Origin: Euglena gracilis
Lineage: Eukaryota; Euglenida; Euglenophyceae; Euglenales
Direction of reading: 5' to 3'
DNA: 64,000 bases
Assembly: GCA_039621445.1 (NCBI GenBank)
Contig: CP154956.1
Location: forward strand, 39,520,553 to 39,584,552
The notes beneath the pieces were generated by a model that made no database searches, was not told the origin of the DNA, and worked only from the letters and a program-made list of their open reading frames with translations. Positions 33,371 to 44,199 of the stretch are shown here, in pieces. The translations under genes were made by a program, and so were the position numbers. Numbering within the stretch: position 1 is the first letter of the stretch; each line of letters opens with the position of its first letter.

Positions 33371-34500
33371 TCATGGTGATAATCCGTCGGTTCTCCTGGT
33401 GGCCCCGAGGGGGGGGGGAGGGGGGGGGTCGAGGGGGGGGATTTCGCCGGTGGTAAGCTTCGCTCTTACCCATAAAGGGATAAGAGCTCAGCGACCCCCC
33501 CCCTAATTGACCAAAAGGGGGGTCCCGTGGAGAGGTCCCACGGTCAATTGGGGGGGGGAGGTGGTACCGCCTAGAGCCAGGGGGGGTGCACCATGGTTTC
33601 CAACAAAAAATCGCGAAAATCCCCGGTGGCGTGGCGAAGGGGTCCGGCTAGGGGGGGGGGGGAGTAAATGGCGTGGCGAGGCCCTCGGAGAGGGGGGGGG
33701 GGAGGAGGGGTGTAGCAACCCCCACAATTTTTATTTTTTCAGAAAATTTCAAAATTTACAAAAAATGGACGCTCAGAAAGAACAGCCCCTTGGGTGTTTC
33801 CTAATAGGAGAAACCTACTAGGAAATGCCCAAGGGGCTGTTCTTTCTGAGCATCCATTTTTTTCATCTCCACATGAACACGTGATCAATCCACATGGGGC
33901 GACGGCAGTACAGTTGGGGTTTTTGGGGACCCCCCCCCCCTATACAGTTGGGATTTGCGGGACCCCCCCCCCTTAGTGCCGACCCCCCCGAGACAGATCA
34001 AAATTTTGACACCAAAAATAGCCTTTTTAGGCCAAAAAAGGCCTTAAAAATTTTCTCCGGCGCCTTCGGCGCCGGGTTTTGGCCGATTTTTGAGGGGGGG
34101 GTTGGCAGTACAGTTGGGACCCCAGGACCCCCCCCGGTGTTGAGACAGTACAGCAAAAAGTGACAAAAAATGCAAAAAAAATCTGACCTCGGGACCCCCC
34201 CCCTGCCAACGTTCCCATGTACACCATGGTGCACACCAATGTGAAAATGATGTGACTCATATCATGTTTTGTCTCACCATGGCTGTGGCATTGGAGGATT
34301 AGTGCTAGCACTGCACGGGTGTGATCCTCAGTCTCGACAAGCCCATCTCCACCCATGTCACCCTTGGTGTTCGGGGCTCACCGTGAGCTTCCACGGGCTG
34401 ATTGGTTGACTGCGTCACCATGCACCATGCACAAAAGGTTCCACGTACCACATCGTGGACAAAACGGTGGTGGGGCGAGCCGAATCCACCGACCAGTGGC
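33371..34500. other. No gene seen; poly-G/C spacer with a hairpin
   Basis: Includes GGCGTGGCGA repeats (33625-33690) and a long inverted repeat (33761-33862; arm words GCTCAGAAAGAACAGCCCCT and AAGGGGCTGTTCTTTCTGAG). ACAGTTGGG repeats lie at 33910-34115. No exon recognised. Confidence 0.55.
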
Positions 34501-34502
34501 AC

Positions 34503-35670
34503 AGCCTACTGGATTTGAGGTGTTCTGAGGGGTAGGGCTATATGCATGCAAACTGACAGGAGGGATGGATGTGTGCAGTCATGGGGACGAATAGGCGAAG
34601 GCGGAGGGGTGGGGTATAGGTTGGTAAGGTGAACGCAGATGGGAAGGGATATAGGGGGGAAAGGAGTGGGAATCGAAGGGATAAAGGAGGGGAAGGGCCG
34701 GGATGGGGCGATGGGTGGGACCATAGTGGGCATTTTTTTGTTTGTTTTTAAGAAAAACAAAACAACGTGTTTTTTTTTATTAAAAAAAACAGTAAAAAAA
34801 CATCAAAAAAAAACAACAAAAGGAAAATTTCATTGAAAAAACTCGTTATGAAACTCCCAAACCATACTTTGAATCCTACTCAGTTCAAAAACTGCCAAAA
34901 ATGGTCAAAAACATCCCAAAATGCAACAAAAATGGAATTTTATGACTTTTTTCATTTTTGTGGAAGAAAGTTTTTGGCAGAAATTACCCAGAAGTTGCCA
35001 AAAATGATTGAAAATGTTCATTCAAAAAATTTTCCATGCAAAACCCAGTGGGCGTTTTTTTTTGTTTTTTTTAAAAAAACATTGTTAGAATTTAAAAAAA
35101 ACAAAAAAAACAAAAAAAAACAACGTCAAAAAAAAAAAACAGGCCGGCCCACTATGGGTGGGACCCATGCTATGTCGGGGGGCACCCCGCTGTACAGGCA
35201 CGTAGCCGGGTGGAACGAGCCACGTTGGGCAGCCGGGCTGGGTGATCACATAAAGAGAGGTAGATTGAGTGCGAAAATGAGTATGAGTATGAGTATGCTC
35301 GGTCTTTTGTCTTAAAAAGCGATTGCGGTGTGACCGAGTTCTTTAGTGATAAGCAAGGCACCTACCTGTGCAGCAACCCCGGAGAAAAGAGCCAAGGAGA
35401 GGCCCTGTTGTAACTCGTTTAAGAACACACTCCGTGCCCCGCCCGAGGCTGTGGCCCCGAGGCGGCGTCGCAGCTCGTCCCACACCTTCTGGCTGTCCCA
35501 ACCGAAAGAACCCCATACACCGAGGATCATTGGAGAGAAGCGGGCCCCGCGCGCCTGGCACCCTTCCCGGATTTACGTCGGGCCCGGTTCCGAAGCAGGT
35601 CCCACCCACAAAGCCGACAGGCTCCATGCTGCGCTAGGAGACGGATGGTTGATGCCTACATACTCCTAAC
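34503..35670 (-). pseudogene. 3' end of a non-LTR retrotransposon, minus strand
   Basis: The coding part (35670-35312) reads VGINHPSPSAAWSLSALWVG, then past a stop GARFSPMILGVWGSFGWDSQ, KVWDELRRRLGATASGGARS and GLSLALFSGVAAQVGALLIT. It matches 37380-37737 nearly residue for residue, so it is the C-terminus after the restriction-like endonuclease. The 3' region runs down to about 34503, where CAAATCCAGTAGG is shared with 38107-38120. A MITE (34722-35156) interrupts the 3' region. The copy is 5'-truncated. Confidence 0.7.
34722..35156. mobile_element. 435-bp MITE, TIR CATAGTGGGC, 8-bp duplication
   Basis: Ends CATAGTGGGC and GCCCACTATG; duplication GGTGGGAC at 34714-34721 and 35157-35164. The interior is the inverted counterpart of the 24157 element (CATACTTTGAATCCTACTCA). 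Confidence 0.9.
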
Positions 35671-36081
35671 CAGTGTTAGCCTCAACAGAAACACATGAGA
35701 CAAACACGCCAACGAAGGCAATAAAGCCACACAAACCCTTATATATTGAAGATGAGCTTCGCTCATTCTAACCTTGGCCAAGTCATCCAGCACTTTGTAC
35801 ACAACCTCAGTATAGCTACCGCTGACCTGTGAGCGCACAGGGAGTCATGAGGAGTTTCTCCTTGTGGCGAGGGCCAAAAGATACATTACCCTGGGCCGGG
35901 GCACGGTCAAGGTGAAGCGGTGCTCCCCGCCGTGAAAATCATTGGTATGGGCACGGTATGTTGGGAACCAGATCATTGGGGCTGCACCCAGGGTGAACAG
36001 GCGGTGGGTGAAAACGGTCAACATCGCATGCACACCGGGGTCTGTGGATCAGACCGTCAGTTCCTCCTCCAGGGAAACCTG
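35671..36081 (-). repeat. Repeat shared with 38.15-38.8 kb
   Basis: The minus strand matches 38380-38680 of the + strand (CTTGTGGCGAGGGCCAAAAG, CTTCAATATATA, GGCGTGTTTGT). A 60-codon open frame here ends PRPRVMYLLALATRRNSS against PGPRETSLLALATRGTLL at 38.4 kb, so part may once have been coding. Confidence 0.5.
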
Positions 36082-36506
36082 CATAGCTGGTGTTTTTTTG
36101 TTTTTTTTAAAAAAAACGGTTTTTTTGTTTTTTATTAAAAAAAACGGGCAAAAAAAAACGGCAAAAAAAACAAAGGGGAAAATGATGGTCCAAATTTTGC
36201 CTTTGATCGCAAGGGTGAACCAATCTTAGCTCAAATGACTTGAAAACCAATAATTTTGGTTGTCTTCAACAAGAATGGTCAAAATAGGGCATTTTTCTGC
36301 CATTTTGGGATGTTTCAACTTGAAACGTCCCAAATTTGGTGTCTTTCTCTGACAGAGGATGGGCAAAAAAAGCTAAAATTAAAGGCAAAAAATTTTTTTG
36401 CCCTGGACCCTCAATGGCGTTTTTTTTGTTTTTTTTGAAAAAAACATGTTTTTTTTAAAAAAACGTGTTTTTTTTTGACTTCGTTTTAAACGAAGTGCCA
36501 GCTATG
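36082..36506. mobile_element. 425-bp MITE, TIR CATAGCTGG, 8-bp duplication
   Basis: Ends CATAGCTGG and CCAGCTATG; duplication GAAACCTG at 36074-36081 and 36507-36514. The interior contains CACCCTTGCGATCAAAGG (inverted), shared with 60740-60790. Confidence 0.9.
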
Positions 36507-36589
36507 GAAACCTGGGTGGCCCTTTTGGGGTGGCACCAGCGTGTGGTGCACCGGTGTCGGGGAACGGGGCCACTGGCCGGTCACCTGGA

Positions 36590-36780
36590 CGTAGGGAGGT
36601 CGTGGAACCTTTCTTGGAGCACAATTGCAGGGCAGGGGAATCCACGCACTGGAGACATCTGTTTCTACTGATCAAAAGTGGGACGCTGATATCTTCCTGC
36701 CGCACTGGTCAGGTGCCGCATCTTGGGCCATAGATGTGCAAATACAGCAGGCGCGAGTGAGCGAGCAGACACTTGAGCAA
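36590..36780 (+). pseudogene. Endonuclease fragment of the retrotransposon
   Basis: The + strand reads TFLGAQLQGRGIHALETSVS, then TDQKWDADIFLPHWSGAASW and AIDV. This matches 37240-37400 (ADQKRDADIFLPHWSGAASW, AIDVGI). D-A-D-I-F...A-I-D-V is the restriction-like-endonuclease core pattern. Truncated on both sides. Confidence 0.6.
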
Positions 36781-36940
36781 AGCTCAAGGTTGGGGGATTG
36801 GTGAGTGCAGGTTTATGTGTGAAGGACTAGAGGGCCGGTTTGGGGGAGTGCAGGTTTATGTGTGAAGGACCAGAGGGCCGGTGTGGAAGGGAGAGGGGGG
36901 GGGAAGAGAGGGGGGAGTGTGAGGGCACGGGCGACAGGGT
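36781..36940. other. No gene seen; short duplicated spacer
   Basis: A direct repeat of GTGCAGGTTTATGTGTGAAG (36805 and 36847) and GAGAGGGGG runs. Confidence 0.6.
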
Positions 36941-38120
36941 GAATTATGACGTGGACAAGAGCATACGGTCTGTGGCTCATTCGGCCAGGCGCAATTGGCG
37001 GGCAACTGCCCGCGCGAGTGTGATAGATAGGTTCTTTGTCAGTTCCTGGAGCCGTCGTTGTTTGACAGTGCCGGCGAAGGCGAAAGCGTTTGTAGGCATG
37101 TGGAGAATGTCGCGGAGGAGCTTGGCAGCACGGATTGAAAGCCACACCGGAGTAGTCCCACTGATGCCGCGAACATCTGTCCTCTGGTGTTTTCCACGCC
37201 CTGTGCTGCCACAAGAACAAACTGTGGGAGCGTCACCACCGGGTGCAGCACTTCCTTGGTTCGTAGCTACAGGCTCGGGGAATCCCGCACGCATTGGAGA
37301 TCTCAGTGGCCGCTGATCAAAAGCGAGATGCTGACATCTTCCTCCCCCACTGGTCCGGCGCGGCGTCCTGGGCCATTGATGTGGGCATTAACCACCCCTC
37401 TCCACCCAGCGCCAGTTGGAGCCTTCCCGCCTCGTGGGAACTACTGCGCAGCCGAGCCCTTAAGAAGACCACCAAGTACGGAGGTCGCTGCCAAACCCGG
37501 GGTGCGCGGTTCTCCCCCTTGATCCTCAGTGTATGGGGTTCCTTTGGGGGTGACAGCCAGCGCGTATGGGACGAGTTACGGCAGCGCCTTGGCGCCACCG
37601 CCTCCGGTGGTGCCAGGAGTGTCTTCCTGGCTGAATTGCAGCAGGGCCTCTCGCTGGCCCTGTTTTCCGGGGTGGCCGCCCAACTGGGTGCTCTACTCAT
37701 AACAAAGGAGCTGGGTCACACCATTGTGGCCTTCTGAGCGGGTCATCGGTAAGTGACCAACTGGTGACCCTTCACCTCTAGTTTTCCAACACCCTTGCTC
37801 CCCTCACGCTCCGTCCAACGGCACTGGACGTGGCTTCGGCCAGACGTCGAGCTCTCTGCCCCCGTTCTCAATAACGCCACCCTTCCCTCAGCCCTTCTTT
37901 CCCCTCACCCCCCCTGGGGACCCTCTGCCCACACTGCGCCGCATGCTTGACACCCTCCGCCTGCGACTCTCCGCTACGTATTGCACACTGCTGTCCTCCC
38001 TCCCACCTAACACAACCACCGCCCTTCCCTTCTCTGTGCTTGTACACACCCTGACTTCCCATGGGGTTTCCCCATCTGTACACTAGCCTTCCCCCCGCAA
38101 CACTTCAAATCCAGTAGGCC
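36941..38120 (+). pseudogene. Retrotransposon endonuclease and C-terminus, + strand
   Basis: Zinc-binding remnant (EHLSSGVFHALCCHKNKLWE, RHHRVQHFLGS, with in-frame stops), endonuclease core RDADIFLPHWSGAASWAIDV, then ARFSPLILSVWGSFGGDSQ and RVWDELRQRLGATASGGARS to the terminal HTIVAF stop at 37737. The first Cys-x2-Cys is lost. 37780-38085 is also open and ends TLTSHGVSPSVH; it lies in the 3' region, which stops at CAAATCCAGTAGG (38107-38119). Several stops and frame changes show it is dead. Confidence 0.7.
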
Positions 38121-38149
38121 TTAGGAATGTCACAAACTCAGCGCCTGGT

Positions 38150-38800
38150 TCCGTTTGTGCAAGCTCAGCAATCGGGCAGAGTGCGTGTCACACGGGTGAG
38201 ATTCAAGCCACCGGGGAGGGGGCCAGAGGGTGTTCGATGGTTACGTCCACGGCGAGGTGCCGTCCTTTGTTCCAACCGAGTAGAAGGAGGTCAGCATCGC
38301 GAGTGCCAGATTCGCAGCTCTGCTCCTTGCGAACATGTGTTTTGGCCATGCCCACGGTGGAAGGATGTCACGGTGGGTAGCACAGCTTCACCCAAACCGT
38401 GCCCCGGGCCCAGGGAAACGTCTCTTTTGGCCCTCGCCACAAGAGGAACCCTCTTGTGACTCCATGTGCCGCCACAGGTCGCGGGTTGCTTATACTGTGG
38501 GTGTAATGTACAAAAGAGTGCAGGGTGACAAATGTTCAGGGTGCGGAGGTTAGTGGCTAGAGGAAGACGAGCAAAGGTCACCTTCAATATATATTGGGCG
38601 GGGAAGGGGCGTTTGTACCTCCTTTGCCACAGGATGGCGTGTTTGTGTCAGGTTTTTGCTCTTCTTGCCGTTGGTCATGGCGTGTGTGTGTCGGTGGTTC
38701 GTGATGAGGACCCCTGCGTCCTGGCAAGTGGCTTTCATTTTTGGTTTCTTTTTGGCGTTTTGTGGTGGTGTTTTGTGGCTCCGATGACAACGTGCTTTGT
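38150..38800. repeat. Repeat shared with 35.67-36.07 kb
   Basis: Same sequence as 35671-36081 in opposite orientation, extended by 120 bp of GTGTTTGTGTCAGG-like DNA. No recognised product. Confidence 0.5.
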
Positions 38801-38810
38801 GGGCATTGAG

Positions 38811-40632
38811 TTAGCAACGAGGGAGCAAGTTTGAGGATTGTGGTCGGTTATAAGTGTACGGCACATGAGAAGCTGTGGAACTAGATGGAGTGTCCATTTG
38901 GAAGTCAGTGGAGAGGTCAGTGAAGAAGCTCCAGACCAATTGTTTTGAGATTTCTTTTGCCAATGTCAGGGACAACCCTTGCCAGACATCTGCTTCTACT
39001 TGCCGTTGAAGCCATCCCTCCCGTTGGCCCAAGAGGGCTTTCAGGAGGGTGGACATCAATGTGCGGCCTTCTTGGCCCATTCCGCCAAAACAGTCCAAGA
39101 CAAAGGCTGTGAGCCTCCAACCGCGTCGTGCACAAGCAGCATCATATTTGCGATGTTTGTCCTTTTCTTGTCTTTCTTGCCAGGCCTGCAGTTGAGAAAC
39201 CAGGGTTGATCAATTAACTGACTGTTTTGGGTCAACCGATTAAATTAACTGCCCCCCTCGGTTAACCGATTAACCGATCTCCTGCAAGAGAAAGAAACTC
39301 AAACAGCATTTGAACAAAATTCCTCCAAAAATTTTTCTAGCGAGAAGAAAAGGTATGTCACCTGTCCAGATATTCAAAGCCTTTAACCGATTGGTTAACT
39401 GGGGGGGTCGTAGTCGATTAACCGAACTTTGGTTAACCATACAACCCTGGAGAAACTTGAGCCAAGGGGTTGCTTGGTATCTGAGTATGGCGGATGGTGA
39501 CATCAATCGCAACCGGGCCATCACTGTCCAGTCGTGGAATGAAAACGTCACCCGGCCGGGAATTGTCGTCAGCACGTTGCTCCTTCTTTGCTTGGAACCC
39601 TGCTCGCTGAGCCAGGGATGTCAAATAGTCCTGAATTGCTGTATGCCGCCGGGTAAGATTGTTGTATTTGCAGCAGAGCAAGTGGTGACCAGAGACATCA
39701 AGTTGACCATGGCATTTTGGGCAAAGCAAGGTGGTGTAGTTTGCAGGTTCGGTGAGAGCCATTCCAACATTCCACCGCAAGAGGCACCGAAATTCAGCAG
39801 ATGGCAAGAGAGTCCGTTTTGCAGTGCTGGGTATTGCCGCTGCCCAGGCCATTGCATGCGGTTGGCACTGACTTTGGAAACGCACCTGTTCCATCGGTGG
39901 CAGGGCCTTGCTCAACTTTGTTTGCCTTACAGTAGCGAACTGAGAGTTCCACCATTTTTGGGCAACCATTGGGGCAAGGGAGCAGTGGCGCCGAGAAGAG
40001 CCATACCTTCAAGGAGGCACATAGGGGTGTCCGCAGGTGCTCGTGGGAATGCAGAGGGGACTCCAAATGTTTCAGGGCCACGTCTGACGTAATCCACAAT
40101 ACCAGCGATGCGAGTTGGCAATCGGATGAGGCTTGGGTCCGAGATCCGGAAACCACCAAGGCGGATGGGCAATGTGATTTGATCCCATTGCAGAGGGGTA
40201 CAAGGAGCACCCAGAAGGTCATCAAAACAATTGCGTAGAGTGGTTGTGAAGGCTGCACACTTTGGACGACTCATCGACAGGGGGCATGCCCGGAGCAAAT
40301 CGTTCACCTTGCCTGAGGTCAAACAAAAACGTAAGATGGTGAATTTCAGATGCGCCTGAGGGAGTTTGGATAGTTGCTGGCACGTCTTGAGTACACCGTC
40401 CACACGCTTTCCCCACACTTGACGTGCAAATGAGTCCCCTTCGGGATGGCATAAAGGCACACCAAGCACTTTCAAACCTGAGTCTTTGGCGAAGGGAACA
40501 ATGGGAATCTGGCGCAACGGACTGTCTGAGGGGATGCCATCAGGAAAATGGGCACAGTTCCCGGCTGTGAATGCTGGTCCCCACAGGTTGCGCTTAGTCA
40601 AGTTCATGGAGAGCCCACGGTTGCGGTTATCC
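38811..40632 (-). pseudogene. 5'-truncated non-LTR retrotransposon (RT tail and endonuclease)
   Basis: Best preserved copy, minus strand. It opens inside the reverse transcriptase ([16 protein letters not shown]), continues through LKVLGVPLCHPEG, LPIRLGGFRISDP and LPTRIAGIVDY, then a zinc-binding motif (CPKCHGQLDVSGHHLLCCKY, RRH) and an endonuclease core (RPGDVFIP...VAIDVTI), and ends [39 protein letters not shown]. The order RT, CCHC-like zinc motif, PD-(D/E)XK-like core is that of elements with restriction-like endonuclease. A MITE (39201-39449) splits the frame; otherwise it is nearly uninterrupted, so insertion was recent. The truncation point lies about 110 bp from the MUT leader acceptor. 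Confidence 0.8.
39201..39449. mobile_element. 249-bp MITE inside the retrotransposon ORF
   Basis: Ends CAGGGTTG and CAACCCTG; duplication GAGAAAC at 39194-39200 and 39450-39456. The interior is rich in TTAACCGAT palindromes. Deleting the element plus one duplication copy rejoins the endonuclease frame (PLAQVS to QLQAWQERQEKDKHRKYD). Confidence 0.9.
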
Positions 40633-40730
40633 TACTTTGATTTCGGTTAAGGAATTTCCATCCGTCCGGGGCTTCTTGCCTTTTGGAAAAAAGATACTCC
40701 TGATTTTTGGGAACCCGGTGGGACACATTA

Positions 40731-40744
40731 ATTTTTTGTTCCAG
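40731..40744 (+). promoter_or_regulatory. Putative spliced-leader trans-splice acceptor
   Basis: A pyrimidine-rich tract ending TTTTTTGTTCCAG lies just before CCCCCACCATG, the likely MUT start. No upstream exon fits the conserved protein, so this AG probably receives a spliced leader, as on many euglenid mRNAs. This is inference. Confidence 0.5.
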
Positions 40745-40753
40745 TCCCCCACC

Positions 40754-41053
40754 ATGCTCCGCAAGTTTCGCCCGTTATGTATCGACCTTCCACCAAAGTG
40801 GGTGGAAATGGCGAACAAGGAGTTGAAGGGGAAAGGAACTGTCGACAAATTGCTCTGGAACACCCCGGAAGGCATCACCGTGAAACCGATTTACACTGCC
40901 GAGGACATCAAGGAACACCGATCACTCCCTGGTGTTTTCCCCTACACACGTGGGCCTCATGCCTCCATGTACACAATTCGTCCATGGACCATCCGGCAAT
41001 ACGCTGGTTTCAGTACAGTTGAGGAGAGCAATGCTTTCTACGCTCAGGAACAC
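40754..41053 (+). CDS. MUT: MUT exon 1
   Basis: ATG at 40754 chosen because it follows the AG acceptor by nine bases and because the protein upstream of it in the same frame is not conserved. It encodes [54 protein letters not shown] and ends FYAQEH at phase 0. One hundred codons. The 3' border is set by protein length against the family (six residues between FY and GQQ). Confidence 0.9.
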
Positions 41054-41769
41054 GTGCAACCTCGCAATTTGTCTGCCACCTTGATAACACAAGAATTGGG
41101 CTTGAGGACAGTGGGTTCAGGTTGTGGAGCTCTCTTCCTTTTTCCTATTGGAGGTCCTTGGCTCATTTGAAAGTCTTCCAAATTTTGAAAATTTCACATT
41201 TTTTCCATGAAAAGTATCAATAATTGCGTGTCGGGCCGGCCTCTATGTGTCCGCTGCCGATTATTGCGCTTCCCACCTGCCCGACGCGCAATTATCTGCA
41301 ATCTCCCCCCTTTCCTGAAATTCAAGCCCCCCTCAAAAATTTCCTAATTTGACTCACAATGCATTTTGGATGCACAATCACTTTAAACCTGCAAAAAACA
41401 CCCCATATGAACAAAATTGTCAAATGTTCACAGGTGTGAATTCACCATGTCCCCCCCCCCCCCGACTGCACACCATGCATGGCTCCTCTGCAGGGAATGA
41501 ATTTGGGACACTCCCAAAGCTCAATTGTGGCATGCGAATTTTCCCGCCAGGGCCAATTGGCATTTTTTTTGATTTATCCACCAATGCAAGACTGAGCATT
41601 AGGATTGTGCCCTTTTGCATTTTGTGTTAAGTTGCCAGAAATGAACTTCCATATTTTTTTCCATATTTCTTTTAACTTGAAAAAAATATGAAAATATTCT
41701 GGATTCTGGATTCTTTTCTTCAAATCAAATGTGTGTGCATTTTTCCCCATGGAGCCGCATTTTTTTGGA

Positions 41770-41940
41770 CGTTTTGGTGTTTTGAACATTTTGAACGTAT
41801 GAAAGAATGCTCAAAAAAGCAAAAAATGAGCAATTTTTGGATTTATTTTCAGTGAAAAATAGATCCAAAGATTCACTGATTTTTCAATACTTTTGGCCTG
41901 GTATCTGGCCCTTTGCCGGTTCACAAAACCGAAAGTTTTC
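41770..41940. repeat. Diverged relic of the 535-bp MITE family
   Basis: Shares AAAAAATGAGCA, TTTTTGGATT, CTGGCCCTTTGCC and GAAATCGAAA-like words with 50820-50960, in the same order. Ends not recognisable. Confidence 0.5.
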
Positions 41941-42489
41941 CTGTCCACTGTAGGAGAGGTGACCCCCCCCTCGATGTCCAAACCCCCAACTGACCTGCAG
42001 ACCAGCCAGTTCGTGACTCAAAAAGCCTCCAATCGTCCTCAAAAATGCAAAAAAAAACACCAAAGCTGTGTTTTTGGGTGTATTGTGAAACAATCCAATT
42101 GGAAAATTTTAGCCAAGGCTGGTTAAGCTATCAATCCAGTTCGGCCTCTGACCCCCCCTGTGTGCATTGTGGCTGTTTGTTTGGCCTTTCATCCCTTCTT
42201 CTGGCCTGGCGCTGGTTTTTTTGCCTTTTTTGTCTGTGTGCATGGAGGAGGTTGTCTGGAGCCTGGTAGGCGCCTCTGACCCCCCCCCCCCCAAGTGGTC
42301 GATAGGTTTCTTCAAGGAAGTGCTATTTATTTCTGCCTGATTGGGAATTGAACGTGTTCCTGGTGATAAGAAGGCCATTGCACCCAAGGACACAACCATC
42401 ATTCCAAAGCTAGGAAGTTGAATGGGAATTCCCACCCATCTGCCACATTATCTGATTGTCTCCTTTGAAGTGTTAAACCGTTTCTATAC

Positions 42490-42593
42490 AAAAATCGACC
42501 GACACTAACAGATTCAGCAGGGGCGCCGGGCGCGAGCGAGCGAAGCGAGCCGCCCGGCGCCCCTGCTGAATCTGTTAGTGTCGGTCGATTTTT
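42490..42593. repeat. Perfect 43-bp inverted repeat
   Basis: Arms 42490-42532 and 42551-42593 (arm words AAAAATCGACCGACACTAAC and AGCAGGGGCGCCGGGCG) around an 18-base GCGAG-rich loop. Directly followed by a 6.6-kb-type repeat. Confidence 0.9.
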
Positions 42594-42689
42594 CTAAAAC
42601 CTATTTTGTCTGGATCCGACGCCTGTCTTGACATTTATTCGACCGAACCGCTTGGACCGAAATATGGTCAAAAAAGTGGTTTTTGGCTC

Positions 42690-42985
42690 ATTAACGGGCG
42701 CCTGAATGGAAATCGACCGACATAAACGGGCGCCTGAATGGAAATCGACCGACATAAACGGGCGCCTGGATGGAAATCGACTGACATAAACGGGCGCCTG
42801 AATGGAAATCGACCGACATAAACGGGCGCCTGAATGGAAATCGACTGACATAAACGGGCGCCTGAATGGAAATCGACCGACATAAACGGGCGCCTGGATG
42901 GAAATCGACTGACATAAACGGGCGCCTGAATGGAAATCGACCGACATAAACGGGCGCCTGAATGGAAATCGACCGACCTTTTGTT
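42690..42985. repeat. 32-bp minisatellite GACATAAACGGGCGCCTGAA
   Basis: About nine units with two variants (GACCGACAT and GACTGACAT). A second array of about 3.5 units lies at 44615-44735. The unit GTTAACGGGCGCC also appears singly at 7370 and 8440. Confidence 0.9.
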
Positions 42986-43131
42986 TCCTTTTTTGAATGC
43001 CTTTTTGTTCCGTTTTCGGACATTGTCAGTTTCAGCCTGAAACCCGTTAATGTCGACCAACCTTTTGTCTCTTTTTTTTCGGAATGCTTTTTCCTTCCAT
43101 TTTGAAAGAAACACTCTCTATATCAAGAAAT

Positions 43132-43390
43132 GCGTCTTAACCGCAGACTCTGACCTGAGTCTGCGTTTCGAAACGCAGACTCAGGCCGAATAACAGACTC
43201 TGTGTCGAGAACTGTGTCCCAGACGCCGGTTCGGGCGGGAAACCTGTGCCTGGGACGCCGGTTCGGGCGGTAGCCCGAACCGGCGTCCCAGGCACAGGTT
43301 TCCCGCCCGAACCGGCGTCTGGGACACAGTTTTTGAAACCGTGGCTAGGGGGCTCCGGTTTCATGCCCGAACCGGCGGCTAGGGAATCAC
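43132..43390. repeat. Hairpin cluster with perfect 59-bp arms
   Basis: Arms 43210-43268 and 43273-43331 around GGTA are perfectly complementary and contain GACGCCGGTTCGGGC twice each. Flanked by GCGTCTTA-type (43132-43190) and CCGAACCGGCGG words. Same family as the ends of the recombinase element at 16982-19700. Confidence 0.9.
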
Positions 43391-43479
43391 GGCCAATTTC
43401 GCCCAAAATACCCATGTTTGGGGCAGTTTTGGGCAATTTTGGCCCAAATGGGCGGCCGGTCAAAAATGGCAGATTTCAT

Positions 43480-44190
43480 CCTTATGAAGGCATGTTACCC
43501 ATTAATCGAAAGCTCTTTTAAAGGGCTTTCGACAGATGGCCACAGGATTCGGCCATAATGCATGCAGCGCTTATTTTCAGCGATCGTGTATTCCAAAATT
43601 TGACATCCTAATTTGTCAAATCCCACTGCTCAGGTTGCATATTGCATATCAAACGAAAGGTCTCGCCAACACCTTTCGCTTGGTACCCACAGAACTCAGC
43701 CAGATTGCAAAGCGCCCTCAAAATCAGCGATCACATTTCTCCGCATTTTTCGGACCCCATTTGCATATCTGAAATTCCACTTTTCAGCTGCCATGTTGCC
43801 CATCGATCGAAAGCTCTTCTCAAGGGCTTTCAGCAGATGGCCTTAGATTTCTGCCATGCTGCGTGGTATTCAATTTCAGAAATTCTCCAAAATTGGCCAA
43901 AAGGAAATTGTTGCTCAAAAAACCCCAATTTTTGGCCCAAGACCACCCAAAAACTGCTAAAATATGAATGCCACCTACCTACAAACCCTTTTGGACACTT
44001 TTTGGCACTTTTTATTTTGGGTCCCCCAGACGCCGTTTTCACGCCCGAACCGGCGTCTGGGACGCCGGTTCGGCGCAGAAATTTCCCGCCCGAACCGGCA
44101 TCCCAGACGCCGGTTCGGGCATGAAACCGGAGCCCCCAGACACGGTTTCAGCGTTTCGAAACACAGACTCAGGTCAGAGTCTGCGTTTTT
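43480..44190. repeat. Dispersed repeat and hairpin module
   Basis: 43480-43860 is an inverted relative of 15545-15800. 44030-44160 is a CCGAACCGGCGTCTGGGACG hairpin module. Repeated CGAAAGCTCTT...AAGGGCTTTCGACAGATGG occurs at 43505 and 43805. Confidence 0.65.
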
Positions 44191-44199
44191 TTAGAAACA

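Noticed and set aside
40637-40753. Upstream in-frame ATG for MUT (39 extra residues)
   Set aside because: Sequence before 40754 is not conserved and contains the AG acceptor; the shorter start is preferred.
42690-42985. CRISPR-like array
   Set aside because: Units are contiguous 32-bp minisatellite copies without variable spacers, in a eukaryotic intron.
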